Below are positions 8,628 through 15,472 of a stretch of 34,738 nt of DNA, in pieces. Location: the NCBI GenBank assembly GCA_016791105.1, contig JAEUNM010000074.1:1-34738 (forward strand). Direction: 5' to 3'. Both the position numbers and the translations under genes were made by a program. The notes beneath the pieces are model-generated. The model was given only the letters and a program-made list of their open reading frames with translations, was not told the origin of the DNA and ran no database searches. Each line of letters opens with the position of its first letter. Position 1 is the stretch's first letter. Source of the stretch: Rhodocyclaceae bacterium. GTDB taxonomy: Bacteria > Pseudomonadota > Gammaproteobacteria > Burkholderiales > Rhodocyclaceae.

Positions 8628-9265
8628 CGCGCTGCCACCAGCGCAGCCAGCAGCAGGTATAGCACGGCGGCATTGGCGAGGTGCCAGCCGGCGTGCGTGC
8701 CGGCGGGCAGCCAGGCACATACGGCGCGGTCTGCGCTGCGTAACGCGAGCGAAAACGTAAATAGCGCGCAGGCGGCCGTCAAAGGCCGCGCCGCGCTCTG
8801 CTGCTGCCGCCTTGCCACCAAGCTTGCCGATGCCAACGCGATCAGCGCCGGCGCATAGGCGATGGAACCGTTCCACAAATCTGCCGGCAGCCAGGCCGCA
8901 CAGGCACGGTCGGCGGCAATGAATAGTATCAACCAGGCGCAGGCGGCCGCCGTGCTGCGGCGGAACACCCGCACCAGCAGGCGCTGCAGAAAAACCAACT
9001 GGAATAGTGCGATAAACCCCATGTCGGCCAGTTCCGCCCAGCGCGTGGCCGTGGTGTGAAAAGCAAAACTGCCGCCGCCGACACAGGCCATCAACAACAC
9101 CAGCGCGTACAGATCGGGCGCAGCGGCGCCGCGCGCGCGCAACAGCCGCCAGCCGGCCCAGGCCGCGAGCAGAAAGGCCAGGTTGCTCGCGGCATTGAAA
9201 GGCTCGCCCCAGAACGCCGAATCCTGGCGCTCGCAATAGCGAAATACCTGTTCGTGCCAATTCAC
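8606..9265 (-). CDS. Ceramidase-family (CREST superfamily) integral membrane protein
   Basis: This 219-residue protein has about seven hydrophobic segments. It carries the alkaline-ceramidase signature: C-E near the start (C11, E12), EPFNAASNLAF, then S66-x3-H70 in GSFAFHT, D81 in LADM, and H191-x3-H195 in GTHAGWH. In the family these Ser, Asp and His residues bind a catalytic zinc within the membrane. All are present, so it may be an active amide hydrolase; bacterial members are poorly characterised and the substrate is unknown. The start is GTG at 9265, whose bases overlap the stop of the cyclo-ligase gene as GTGA, a translational-coupling arrangement. Its 3' end overlaps ilvA tail-to-tail by 22 bp. 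Confidence 0.85.
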   Translation of the reverse strand: MNWHEQVFRYCERQDSAFWGEPFNAASNLAFLLAAWAGWRLLRARGAAAPDLYALVLLMACVGGGSFAFHTTATRWAELADMGFIALFQLVFLQRLLVRVFRRSTAAACAWLILFIAADRACAAWLPADLWNGSIAYAPALIALASASLVARRQQQSAARPLTAACALFTFSLALRSADRAVCAWLPAGTHAGWHLANAAVLYLLLAALVAARQPKNSL

Positions 9266-9858
9266 CGCAAGGCGGGTGCGGCGCCGGCTTCCGTTACCAG
9301 CCAGTCAAGTGCAATGTCGTGCGGCGCGGGTTCGGTGCTGGGCAGGCGCGCCAGTTCGAACGCCACGCCCAAACTGAGCGGACGCGGTGCGGCGGCGGCC
9401 AGGGTGCGGTCAAAATAGCCCGCACCGTAGCCGATCCGATAACCTCGGGCATCGAATCCATTGCAAGGCACGAGCAACACATCCGGGCTTGATTCGGCCG
9501 CCTCGGCCGGATACGGAATGCCGTGGCGGTCCTGCGCCAGCGCGCAGCCCGGCAAATACGCCCGATATTCCAATGCACAGGCCGGCGCCAGCGCCACCGG
9601 CAGCGCTGCGCGCCGCCCGGCGTCCGCCGCGAGCCATGCGTCGATTACGCCACGGGCGTCGAATTCGGCGCGATAAGGCCAGTAAAAGCCCACGCAGCGC
9701 GGTGCCAGGGTGTCCAGCAGATTTGCCAGATGGCGCGCCAGCCGCTGCGACAATTCCGCATGCAGCGCCGGCGCCAGCGCTTCGCGCGCGGCGATGAGGC
9801 GGCGGCGCAAGGCCTTGCGCTCGGCGCGAGCGGGGTCGGCAGGGGCGGGTAGGGGCAT
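9262..9858 (-). CDS. ygfA: 5-formyltetrahydrofolate cyclo-ligase
   Basis: The 198-residue enzyme converts 5-formyl-THF plus ATP to 5,10-methenyl-THF in the cytoplasm, returning an otherwise dead-end folate to one-carbon metabolism. An N-terminal basic helix (RKALRRRLIAAREAL) is followed by VGFYWPYRAEFD and LPVAL. The diagnostic motif near 134-152 includes GFDARGYRIGYGAGYFDR. Length is typical. The gene is first in a two-gene minus-strand unit with the ceramidase-like gene (GTGA overlap) and divergent from slt, with only 40 bp between start codons. The 6S RNA gene often found next to ygfA is not visible; the gap is too short for it. Confidence 0.93.
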   Translation of the reverse strand: MPLPAPADPARAERKALRRRLIAAREALAPALHAELSQRLARHLANLLDTLAPRCVGFYWPYRAEFDARGVIDAWLAADAGRRAALPVALAPACALEYRAYLPGCALAQDRHGIPYPAEAAESSPDVLLVPCNGFDARGYRIGYGAGYFDRTLAAAAPRPLSLGVAFELARLPSTEPAPHDIALDWLVTEAGAAPALR

Positions 9859-9898
9859 GTGCTATGCTGGACGCGAGTGCCTCGCAAGACTAACACGC

Positions 9899-11815
9899 AT
9901 GAAGAAGTGCATCGCCGGTAGTTTGCTCGCCTGCTGTATCACGCTCGTCCAGGCCGCAAGTTCAGTTGTTCCTGCCAATTCCGACCAGGCTTTCCTCGCC
10001 CTGCGCGAGGCTTTTGGCGCCGGCGACAAGCCGCGCTTCGAGCGCCTGGCGCAGCGCTTTGCCGATCCGGATTTAAGCGCCTATGTCGAATATTGGCGTT
10101 TGCGCATGGATTTCGACAACACGCCGGTCGAATCCGTCGAAACCTTCCTGGCATTGCAGTCCGGCAGTTTGATTGCCGAGCGCATGCGGGCGGATTTGCT
10201 CAAGCGTTACGGCAAGCGTGGCGAGTGGGGGCCGTTCGCCGAACACTATGCCCTGCTCGCGCAGCCGGACCAGGAACTGCAATGTTACAAACTGCAGGCG
10301 CGCCTGGCCGGCCTCGACAACACCGCGCTGGACGATGCCGAAAAGCTGTGGCTGGACCTCATTGACGTCGCGCCCGGCTGCCAGGGTGTGCTCGAAGCGC
10401 TCAAAAGCGCCGGCCGCATCCAGCCCGAGGACGTATGGGCGCGCATGCGCCGTCTGGCGGAATTCAAGCGCTTTGGCGGCGTGCGCAGCGCCGCCGGCTG
10501 GCTGCCGGACAATCAGGCGCCGGAGCCGAAACAGCTCGATCTGGCGCTGACCAAACCGGAACGTTTTCTAAAGGCACTGAAGCCCGCCTTCGCCGCCAGC
10601 CGCCGCGAGCGGGAACTGAGCATCCTTGCGCTCGCCGCACTGGCGCGCAGCGACGTCGTGGAGGCCACCGACCGTTTCGAACGCCTTGCCGACCGCTATT
10701 CCGCCGCCGACCGCAACTACCTCCATGCGCAATTCGGCTGGCATGGCGCGCAGGCGCATCTGGCCAACGCCAGCAAGTGGTACAAGGCCGGCGGCTTTCC
10801 GGCCATGAGTACCGAACAATGGCAGTGGCGCGTGCGCGCGGCATTGCGCGCGCTCGACTGGCGCATGGTGCGCGACACCATAGAACACATGCCGGAAGAC
10901 CTCAAAACGCGGCCGGACTGGCAGTACTGGTATGCGCGCGCGCTGGAAGTGCAGGGCAAGGCGGTCAGCGCCAAGGAAATATTCGAACGCCTGTGCGGTC
11001 AGGCCGAGTTTTACGGCAACCTGGCCTGCGACGAACTGGAACGCCCCATCACCTTGCCGCCGCGCGCGGCGCTGCCGACGGCAAAAGAACTGGACGAAGT
11101 GGCGCACGACACCGGCGTGGAGCGCGCCCTGGCATTTATTCGCGTGGATCTCAGGCCGGAAGCCGTGCGGGAATGGAACTGGGCCATGCGCGGCCGTTCC
11201 GACCGTTTTTTGCTGGCGGCGGCGGAATACGCCCGGCGCAAGGAAATTTACGATCGCGCCATCAGCGCCGCCGACCGCACACAGACCGAGCACGACTATA
11301 GCTTGCGTTTTCTGGCGCCGTTTCGCGAACAGGTCGAACCCAAAGCGCGCGAGCGCGGCCTGGACAACGCCTGGGTATATGGCCTCATGCGCCAGGAAAG
11401 CCGTTTCATAGGGGTTGCGCGTTCCTCGGCCGGCGCGCAGGGGCTCATGCAAGTGATGCCCTCCACGGCCAAATACGTCGCCAAAAAAATCGGCATGGAT
11501 TACCACCCCGGCCAGGCCACCGACCTCGACACCAACGTCGTGCTGGGCACCAGTTATTTGCGCATGGTGCTCGATTCGCTGGACGACCAGCCGGTGCTGG
11601 CTTCGGCTGCCTACAACGCCGGCCCCGGCCGCGCGCGCCGCTGGCGCGACAGCAAGCCGCTGGAAGGCGCCATCTACGCGGAAACCATCCCCTTCAACGA
11701 AACCCGCGACTACGTCAAAAAAGTCATGAGCAACGCCGTCTATTATTCGGTGCTGTTTGGTGACAAGGCGCCGACGCTGAAAGAACGGCTCGGCACCATT
11801 CCGGCCGGAAACTAG
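9899..11815 (+). CDS. slt: Soluble lytic murein transglycosylase (Slt70-like)
   Basis: This 638-residue periplasmic enzyme cleaves the MurNAc-GlcNAc bond of peptidoglycan with formation of 1,6-anhydroMurNAc. A signal peptide (MKKCIAG...VQAASS, about 1-20) precedes a long alpha-superhelical U/L-domain (about 25-470). The C-terminal SLT domain has catalytic Glu500 in GLMRQESRF, then SSAGAQGLMQVMPSTA, and later AYNAGPGRARRW. Size and order match E. coli Slt70. The ATG at 9899 is chosen because the signal peptide begins there; upstream in-frame sequence lies inside the divergent ygfA. A possible extended -10 (TG-C-TATGCT, 9860-9868) lies about 30 bp upstream. A strong stem-loop follows the stop. 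Confidence 0.94.
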   Translation: MKKCIAGSLLACCITLVQAASSVVPANSDQAFLALREAFGAGDKPRFERLAQRFADPDLSAYVEYWRLRMDFDNTPVESVETFLALQSGSLIAERMRADLLKRYGKRGEWGPFAEHYALLAQPDQELQCYKLQARLAGLDNTALDDAEKLWLDLIDVAPGCQGVLEALKSAGRIQPEDVWARMRRLAEFKRFGGVRSAAGWLPDNQAPEPKQLDLALTKPERFLKALKPAFAASRRERELSILALAALARSDVVEATDRFERLADRYSAADRNYLHAQFGWHGAQAHLANASKWYKAGGFPAMSTEQWQWRVRAALRALDWRMVRDTIEHMPEDLKTRPDWQYWYARALEVQGKAVSAKEIFERLCGQAEFYGNLACDELERPITLPPRAALPTAKELDEVAHDTGVERALAFIRVDLRPEAVREWNWAMRGRSDRFLLAAAEYARRKEIYDRAISAADRTQTEHDYSLRFLAPFREQVEPKARERGLDNAWVYGLMRQESRFIGVARSSAGAQGLMQVMPSTAKYVAKKIGMDYHPGQATDLDTNVVLGTSYLRMVLDSLDDQPVLASAAYNAGPGRARRWRDSKPLEGAIYAETIPFNETRDYVKKVMSNAVYYSVLFGDKAPTLKERLGTIPAGN

Positions 11816-11822
11816 CCGCTCG

Positions 11823-11853
11823 GCACGCGCCCGTCCGGTACGGGCAGGCGTGC
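11823..11853 (+). terminator. Strong stem-loop just after slt
   Basis: The arms GCACGC+GCCCGT (11823-11834) and ACGGGC+GCGTGC (11840-11845, 11848-11853) form a 12-bp stem with a 5-nt loop and a 2-nt bulge, eight bases after the slt stop. No T-run follows, so it may be an RNA-stabilising hairpin rather than an intrinsic terminator. Confidence 0.5.
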
Positions 11854-12060
11854 GCGGGGGTAGGCTGGAACCCGGGCCGAAATTTGCAGGTCAATCCAAA
11901 AGAGCCCCCCCGGCATGGCATGCAGCCCGGCGAGAAGCGCGCCGGTTGCAACTTTTCCACCGTCTGGCGCCTGCGCATGCCGTTCGGCCGCTGGCCATGG
12001 GACCAGTCCGGGGGCTGGAGTATTATTTGGTATCGTCATGATTTCCGCATGGAGCCTGCC

Positions 12061-12351
12061 GTGAAATTTCGCGTATTGATGCTTGGTCTGGGCTTGACCG
12101 TCCTGATTTCGGCGCAGAATTCCGCGCTGGCGCAATCGTCCGACGACGAAGCCGCGTTTCAGTCCTGGCGCGAACAATGCCTCTCGCAGCGCCGCAGCGA
12201 TTGCAACGACAGTGAGGCGTTCGAGGCCGAAACCGGGGAGCCCCATCGCGTGTACAAAAAGCCGGAAGTACCGGGTTCAACCCAGCCGCCCGCAACTACC
12301 CCCAGCACGCCCAAAGCCACGGAGCCGGGTCCGGCTGCCAAAAAGAAATAA
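12061..12351 (+). CDS. Small exported protein with Pro/Thr/Lys-rich tail, unknown function
   Basis: The 96-residue product begins with a clear signal peptide (KFRVLMLGLGLTVLISA, cleavage likely after ALA before QSSDD). The mature part is about 70 residues. It starts with an acidic/aromatic helix (DDEAAFQSWREQC) carrying two cysteines (REQC and SDC), which may pair in the periplasm. It ends in a low-complexity Pro/Thr/Lys tail finishing KKK. GGAG lies six bases before the GTG at 12061 and decides that start; the ATG at 12049 in the same frame has no ribosome site and would add four residues. I recognise no family. The gene sits alone between slt and the repeat-rich patch; the first 107-bp-family element begins 13 bp after its stop. 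Confidence 0.7.
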   Translation: MKFRVLMLGLGLTVLISAQNSALAQSSDDEAAFQSWREQCLSQRRSDCNDSEAFEAETGEPHRVYKKPEVPGSTQPPATTPSTPKATEPGPAAKKK

Positions 12352-12364
12352 AGCCGCGCGCCTC

Positions 12365-12449
12365 CGCATCACTTGGGGCCGCTTGGCAAGGTTCGGTCTT
12401 TTGCCTTTCGCATTCCCGAAATGTTCAGGACGGGGTAAGTACCCCGTCC
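12365..12449 (+). repeat. Two-hairpin element, copy A (5'-truncated)
   Basis: This copy contains the conserved core (TTGGGGCCGC-TGGCAAGG ... CATTCCCGAAATGTTCA) and the right hairpin GGACGGGG/CCCCGTCC (12428-12449). It lacks the left hairpin. It is in the same orientation as copies B-D. Confidence 0.85.
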
Positions 12450-12542
12450 CGCCCCGGGTGTGTTCGAGGCGGAGCTTGATTCAATTACGCGCTACCGGCG
12501 CTGGCTAAGGTATATCCAAGGCTGGTCGAACTACTCACTGCC

Positions 12543-12649
12543 GGACGGGGCATGCTGCCCCGTCCGCATCATTTGGGGCCGCCTGGCAAGGTTCGGTCTT
12601 TTGCCTTCCACATTCCCGAAATGTTCAGGACGGGGTAAATGCCCCGTCC
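12543..12649 (+). repeat. Two-hairpin element, copy B (107 bp)
   Basis: The left hairpin, GGACGGGGCA/TGCCCCGTCC with loop TGC (12543-12565), is perfect. A 62-bp core follows, then the right hairpin GGACGGGG/CCCCGTCC (12628-12649), also perfect. Both hairpins use the same arm sequence, so the element also has inverted-repeat ends. The layout recalls REP/REPIN or MITE elements. Confidence 0.9.
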
Positions 12650-12657
12650 CGCCCCGG

Positions 12658-12791
12658 CTTATCCCATACGGGTGGACGCTGCGCTTATCCCATACGGGTG
12701 GACGCTGCGCTTATCCCATACGGCGGATTGCGCTGCGCTTATCCGCCCTACGTTCGGCGGCGTTGCGGCCCCGAAGTGGCGGGGCGGGCTC
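12658..12791 (+). repeat. 26-bp tandem units plus tail, left copy of a long direct repeat
   Basis: Units start at 12658, 12684 and 12710 (core TATCCCATACGGGTGGACGC; the third diverges). They lead into a tail with the dyad GGCGGAT...ATCCGCC and end in GGCGGGGCGGGCTC. Bases 12684-12791 are identical to 14133-14240. Confidence 0.9.
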
Positions 12792-12801
12792 CCTCACTGC
12801 C

Positions 12802-12908
12802 GGACGGGGCATGCTGCCCCGTCCGCATCATTTGGGGCCGCCTGGCAAGGTTCGGTCTTTTGCCTTTCGCATTCCCGAAATGTTCAGGACGCGGCAAATA
12901 CCCCGTCC
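12802..12908 (+). repeat. Two-hairpin element, copy C (107 bp)
   Basis: The left hairpin (12802-12824) is perfect. The right hairpin (12887-12908) has one arm mismatch (GGACGCGG against CCCCGTCC). The core matches copies A, B and D. Together with 12352-12364, 12450-12542, 12650-12657 and 12792-12801, the stretch 12352-12975 holds only these repeats and no gene I can support. Confidence 0.9.
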
Positions 12909-12975
12909 CACCCCGGTGGGTAGGCGGCGCCCGACCGATTCCGTGGATCGCATCGGCGCGATGGTGGCGGTGCTT

Positions 12976-13009
12976 TTGCATATCGTTATAAACGAATTAT
13001 TTATATAAA
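12976..13009 (+). promoter_or_regulatory. AT-rich promoter region of the cassette gene
   Basis: TTGCAT (12976-12981) is followed 16-22 bp later by overlapping -10 candidates (TATTTA at 12998, TATATA at 13002, TATAAA at 13004). A small dyad CGTT-ATA-AACG lies in the spacer. This is the most AT-rich spot in the patch, about 120 bp upstream of the ATG at 13127. Confidence 0.4.
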
Positions 13010-13126
13010 AATTGCAATTTTGGGTGACGTAAGGCATGCTTGCGCGACGCGCGTGAAGTCCTGGCAATACCAATTGGTGGCTTTTGTTAATGACGCGCCT
13101 AAAAACCCCGCCTCAAGAGGAAACCC

Positions 13127-13621
13127 ATGGCTGAATTCACTATTGTTTTGATTCCGGAAGACCGATATTTCGTGCCGGCCGAGGGGGCTGTCGCCGCCGC
13201 TAAGTCGCGTATTGAAGATTACTTTTCCTGTCGAGGGTACGATGTTGAAACGCTCGTCTCTGCACACCCACACTTTGTTAGCGGCAACGACAGCTTTGAG
13301 CAATTGTCCTGCCCCCAATGTGGCGAATCAGTCATGAGGTTCGATCTCGAAGAAGACGATGATGGCTATACCTGGTGGGACCGTTTTGAGCAAACGCTGG
13401 GCGAAGCGGAGGATGCCGCGTCCGTTAGCGTCAACATGCCGTGTTGTGGCAAAGACGTTGCGGTTAATGATATCGATTTTGGACAAGATGCCGGCATCGC
13501 ACGATTTGAGCTTTCGCTACGCGATCCGGGCGACGATATCGAAGTGAATGATAAACAAAAATCGAATCTGGAAAGCATCCTCGGGTGCAGCCTCATCCAG
13601 ATCATCAGGGTCGATTCCTGA
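13127..13621 (+). CDS. Uncharacterised cassette protein with two Cys pairs (putative zinc ribbon)
   Basis: The 164-residue acidic protein has SCPQCGES (about residues 62-69) and MPCCGKD (about 104-110), likely one zinc-binding site. Between them is an acidic, tryptophan-containing stretch (DDDGYTWWDRFEQ). The rest reads like a widespread family of unknown function in which a CPxCG and a PCCG motif are followed by an F-x-L segment near the C-terminus (ARFELSLRDPG). I cannot name it with confidence; immunity-like or regulatory roles are possible. AAGAGG six bases before the ATG sets the start. Codon use is less GC-biased than its neighbours. It is flanked on both sides by copies of the two dispersed repeats, which suggests a recently gained cassette. 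Confidence 0.75.
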   Translation: MAEFTIVLIPEDRYFVPAEGAVAAAKSRIEDYFSCRGYDVETLVSAHPHFVSGNDSFEQLSCPQCGESVMRFDLEEDDDGYTWWDRFEQTLGEAEDAASVSVNMPCCGKDVAVNDIDFGQDAGIARFELSLRDPGDDIEVNDKQKSNLESILGCSLIQIIRVDS

Positions 13622-13789
13622 ACAAATTTCAAGGCTTGCGCTGCATTCAGTGGCGGTCCGGCGTACGGTGGGGCGGCGAAATCACCCTTGCGCCCTGCCG
13701 GGATTGGCACCCGCTTCAAAACACCTTTCAGCCCAGAGGCCCGCGTGATCGCAGCTGCCGCGGTCCAACAGTTCTCGTAGGTCACTGCC

Positions 13790-13896
13790 GGTCGGGGCAT
13801 GCTGCCCCGTCCGCATCATTTGGGGCCGCCTGGCAAGGTTCGGTCTTTTGCCTTCCACATTCCCGAAATGTTCAGGACGGGGTAAATACCCCGTCC
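13790..13896 (+). repeat. Two-hairpin element, copy D (107 bp)
   Basis: The left hairpin (13790-13812) has one arm mismatch (GGTCGGGG). The core and right hairpin (13875-13896) are intact. It lies on the right side of the cassette gene in the same orientation as A-C. The bases 13622-13789 between gene and element show no supported gene. Confidence 0.9.
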
Positions 13897-13951
13897 CGCC
13901 CCGGGGAATTCAAATCGGATAGTGCGGAAAAATCCTGGGCACTTCTCGTAG

Positions 13952-13977
13952 GTTGGGGTGAGCTTGCGAACCCCAAC
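13952..13977. repeat. GTTGGGGT/ACCCCAAC stem-loop
   Basis: A perfect 8-bp stem, GTTGGGGT (13952-13959) and ACCCCAAC (13970-13977), encloses a 10-nt loop. It resembles a common intergenic REP-type hairpin and is the third repeat type in this patch. There is no gene between 13897 and 14238. Confidence 0.6.
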
Positions 13978-14056
13978 ATGATGGGCTGCGGATGGCTCTC
14001 GGCTGATTGTTTTGCCCGGGTCGGGGGAGCGCTTTTCTCTTATCGGGGGCGCTGCG

Positions 14057-14240
14057 CTTTTTCCGTGCCGCTGGACGCTGCTTTTCCCATACGGCTGGAC
14101 GCTGTGCTTATCTCATACGGCTGGACGCTGCGCTTATCCCATACGGGTGGACGCTGCGCTTATCCCATACGGCGGATTGCGCTGCGCTTATCCGCCCTAC
14201 GTTCGGCGGCGTTGCGGCCCCGAAGTGGCGGGGCGGGCTC
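14057..14240 (+). repeat. 26-bp tandem units plus tail, right copy of the long direct repeat
   Basis: A degenerate unit at about 14057 is followed by units at 14081, 14107 and 14133, then a diverged unit at 14159 and the same tail as the left copy. Bases 14133-14240 are identical to 12684-12791, and the preceding unit differs at two bases. The identity ends inside the jetD stop codon (14239-14241). Confidence 0.9.
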
Positions 14241-15423
14241 ATTTGTGCGTGATTTGCGCCAGCGCCTGCAATAGGTGGCTGTACGCGACGCGTTCCTGTT
14301 CCATGCGCAGGCGTTCCCGGATGCGGTGCTGCTGCAGGTCTTGGAATAGCGCCTGTTCATCGGCGTCGAGGCGTTGCAGGGCGTGGTGTACCGGCTCGGG
14401 TTCGCTGCCCCAGTGCGGGGCGTGGGCGAGCAGGGTGGCGCGGTCCATCAAGAGCGAGCGGGCGTGCGGGAAGTGGGCGCGCAACTGGTCCAGGATGGCG
14501 AAGCCGTGGGTGTCGATGTCGCCCCAGTAATGGATGGCGCAGCGCGCGAGCCAGGTGGCGCGGGCCAGGGCGTCCCAGCCGTAGCCGGCGCCGAATATCA
14601 CGATGGCGCCGGTATGGGGCGGGAACGCCAGAAAATTGGTTTCGTTCTCGGTGATGAATACCGCGTTCAGATCGAGATTCAGCGCCGCGAAACTGCCGGC
14701 ATCCAGCGTGATGTCGGGGCTGCCGGTCTGGCCGGGCAGCAGTTGCAGGCCGGCATCCAGCACGCGAAAACGTATGCGCTGCGGCTTGTCGCGAAAACCG
14801 TAGCGGCGGGCGAATTGCGCAATGCCGGTGGCGGATGGGTCTATCGCGCTGGCCGGCAGGGCCAAATCCAGCCACTCCGTCAGTACGCCGCGGTGCGCTT
14901 CGACAAATTTGCTATCCACGCCCGCCACGTCGACTTGCCGCAGATACACGGCCGGGCGCGGGTGGGCGATCAGCCACTGCACCACGGCCAGAAGTTGCGG
15001 CCAGCGCTCGGCCAGTTCCAGCGCGGCGAGCGGCTTGCGCAATAGCCACGGCGACAGCGCCGGCAATTCGGCCGCGGCCGTCTGCCACAGGCTTAGCCAG
15101 GTTTGCCCTTCGCGGCGCTTGGCGATCAGCGCCAGCGCGGCGGCGGTGTCGTCCAGCCACGCCTGCTCCGGCAGGCGCTGGCGGCCCTGCACGCGGTGCT
15201 GGATTTCGCGCCATTCGATGCGTAGGTGGGGCATGGCGGCAAGGTCTGCGGCCCACTTGCGCACGGCTTCGAAACGTTCCGTCAGATCGGACGAAGCGGG
15301 TGTTTTAAGGCTGAGACGCAAGGGCCACGGCTCGCCTGGCGCGACCAGCGCGCGCAGCAACTCACCGCGCGTCCATAGGCGCTCCACTTGCGCGCGCAGG
15401 TCGGCCGGGGTGGTCCAGTTCAT
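14239..15423 (-). CDS. jetD: Wadjet nuclease subunit JetD (DUF3322/DUF2220, Toprim)
   Basis: JetD is the nuclease of the Wadjet anti-plasmid system; it cuts DNA after the JetABC motor has extruded it. The 394-residue product has an N-terminal DUF3322-type region (about 1-190) and a C-terminal DUF2220 Toprim-like domain (about 205-390). Metal-binding candidates are Glu259 (or 261) in FITENETNF and the D-x-D pair D302/D304 in YWGDIDTHGF, as in topoisomerase VI/Spo11-type Toprims. It is last in the jetABCD order, 49 bp after jetC, with only a weak ribosome site. Its stop codon overlaps the end of a dispersed repeat, so sequence downstream of the system is mobile-element-like. All catalytic residues look intact. 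Confidence 0.93.
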   Translation of the reverse strand: MNWTTPADLRAQVERLWTRGELLRALVAPGEPWPLRLSLKTPASSDLTERFEAVRKWAADLAAMPHLRIEWREIQHRVQGRQRLPEQAWLDDTAAALALIAKRREGQTWLSLWQTAAAELPALSPWLLRKPLAALELAERWPQLLAVVQWLIAHPRPAVYLRQVDVAGVDSKFVEAHRGVLTEWLDLALPASAIDPSATGIAQFARRYGFRDKPQRIRFRVLDAGLQLLPGQTGSPDITLDAGSFAALNLDLNAVFITENETNFLAFPPHTGAIVIFGAGYGWDALARATWLARCAIHYWGDIDTHGFAILDQLRAHFPHARSLLMDRATLLAHAPHWGSEPEPVHHALQRLDADEQALFQDLQQHRIRERLRMEQERVAYSHLLQALAQITHK

Positions 15424-15472
15424 GCCCGAAGTTCGATAGACAGATCGACCCCGGCGCGCGCGAACGATGCGC

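Noticed and set aside
9859..9898. 6S RNA next to ygfA
   Set aside because: Only 40 bp separate the divergent start codons, too short for the ~180-nt RNA.
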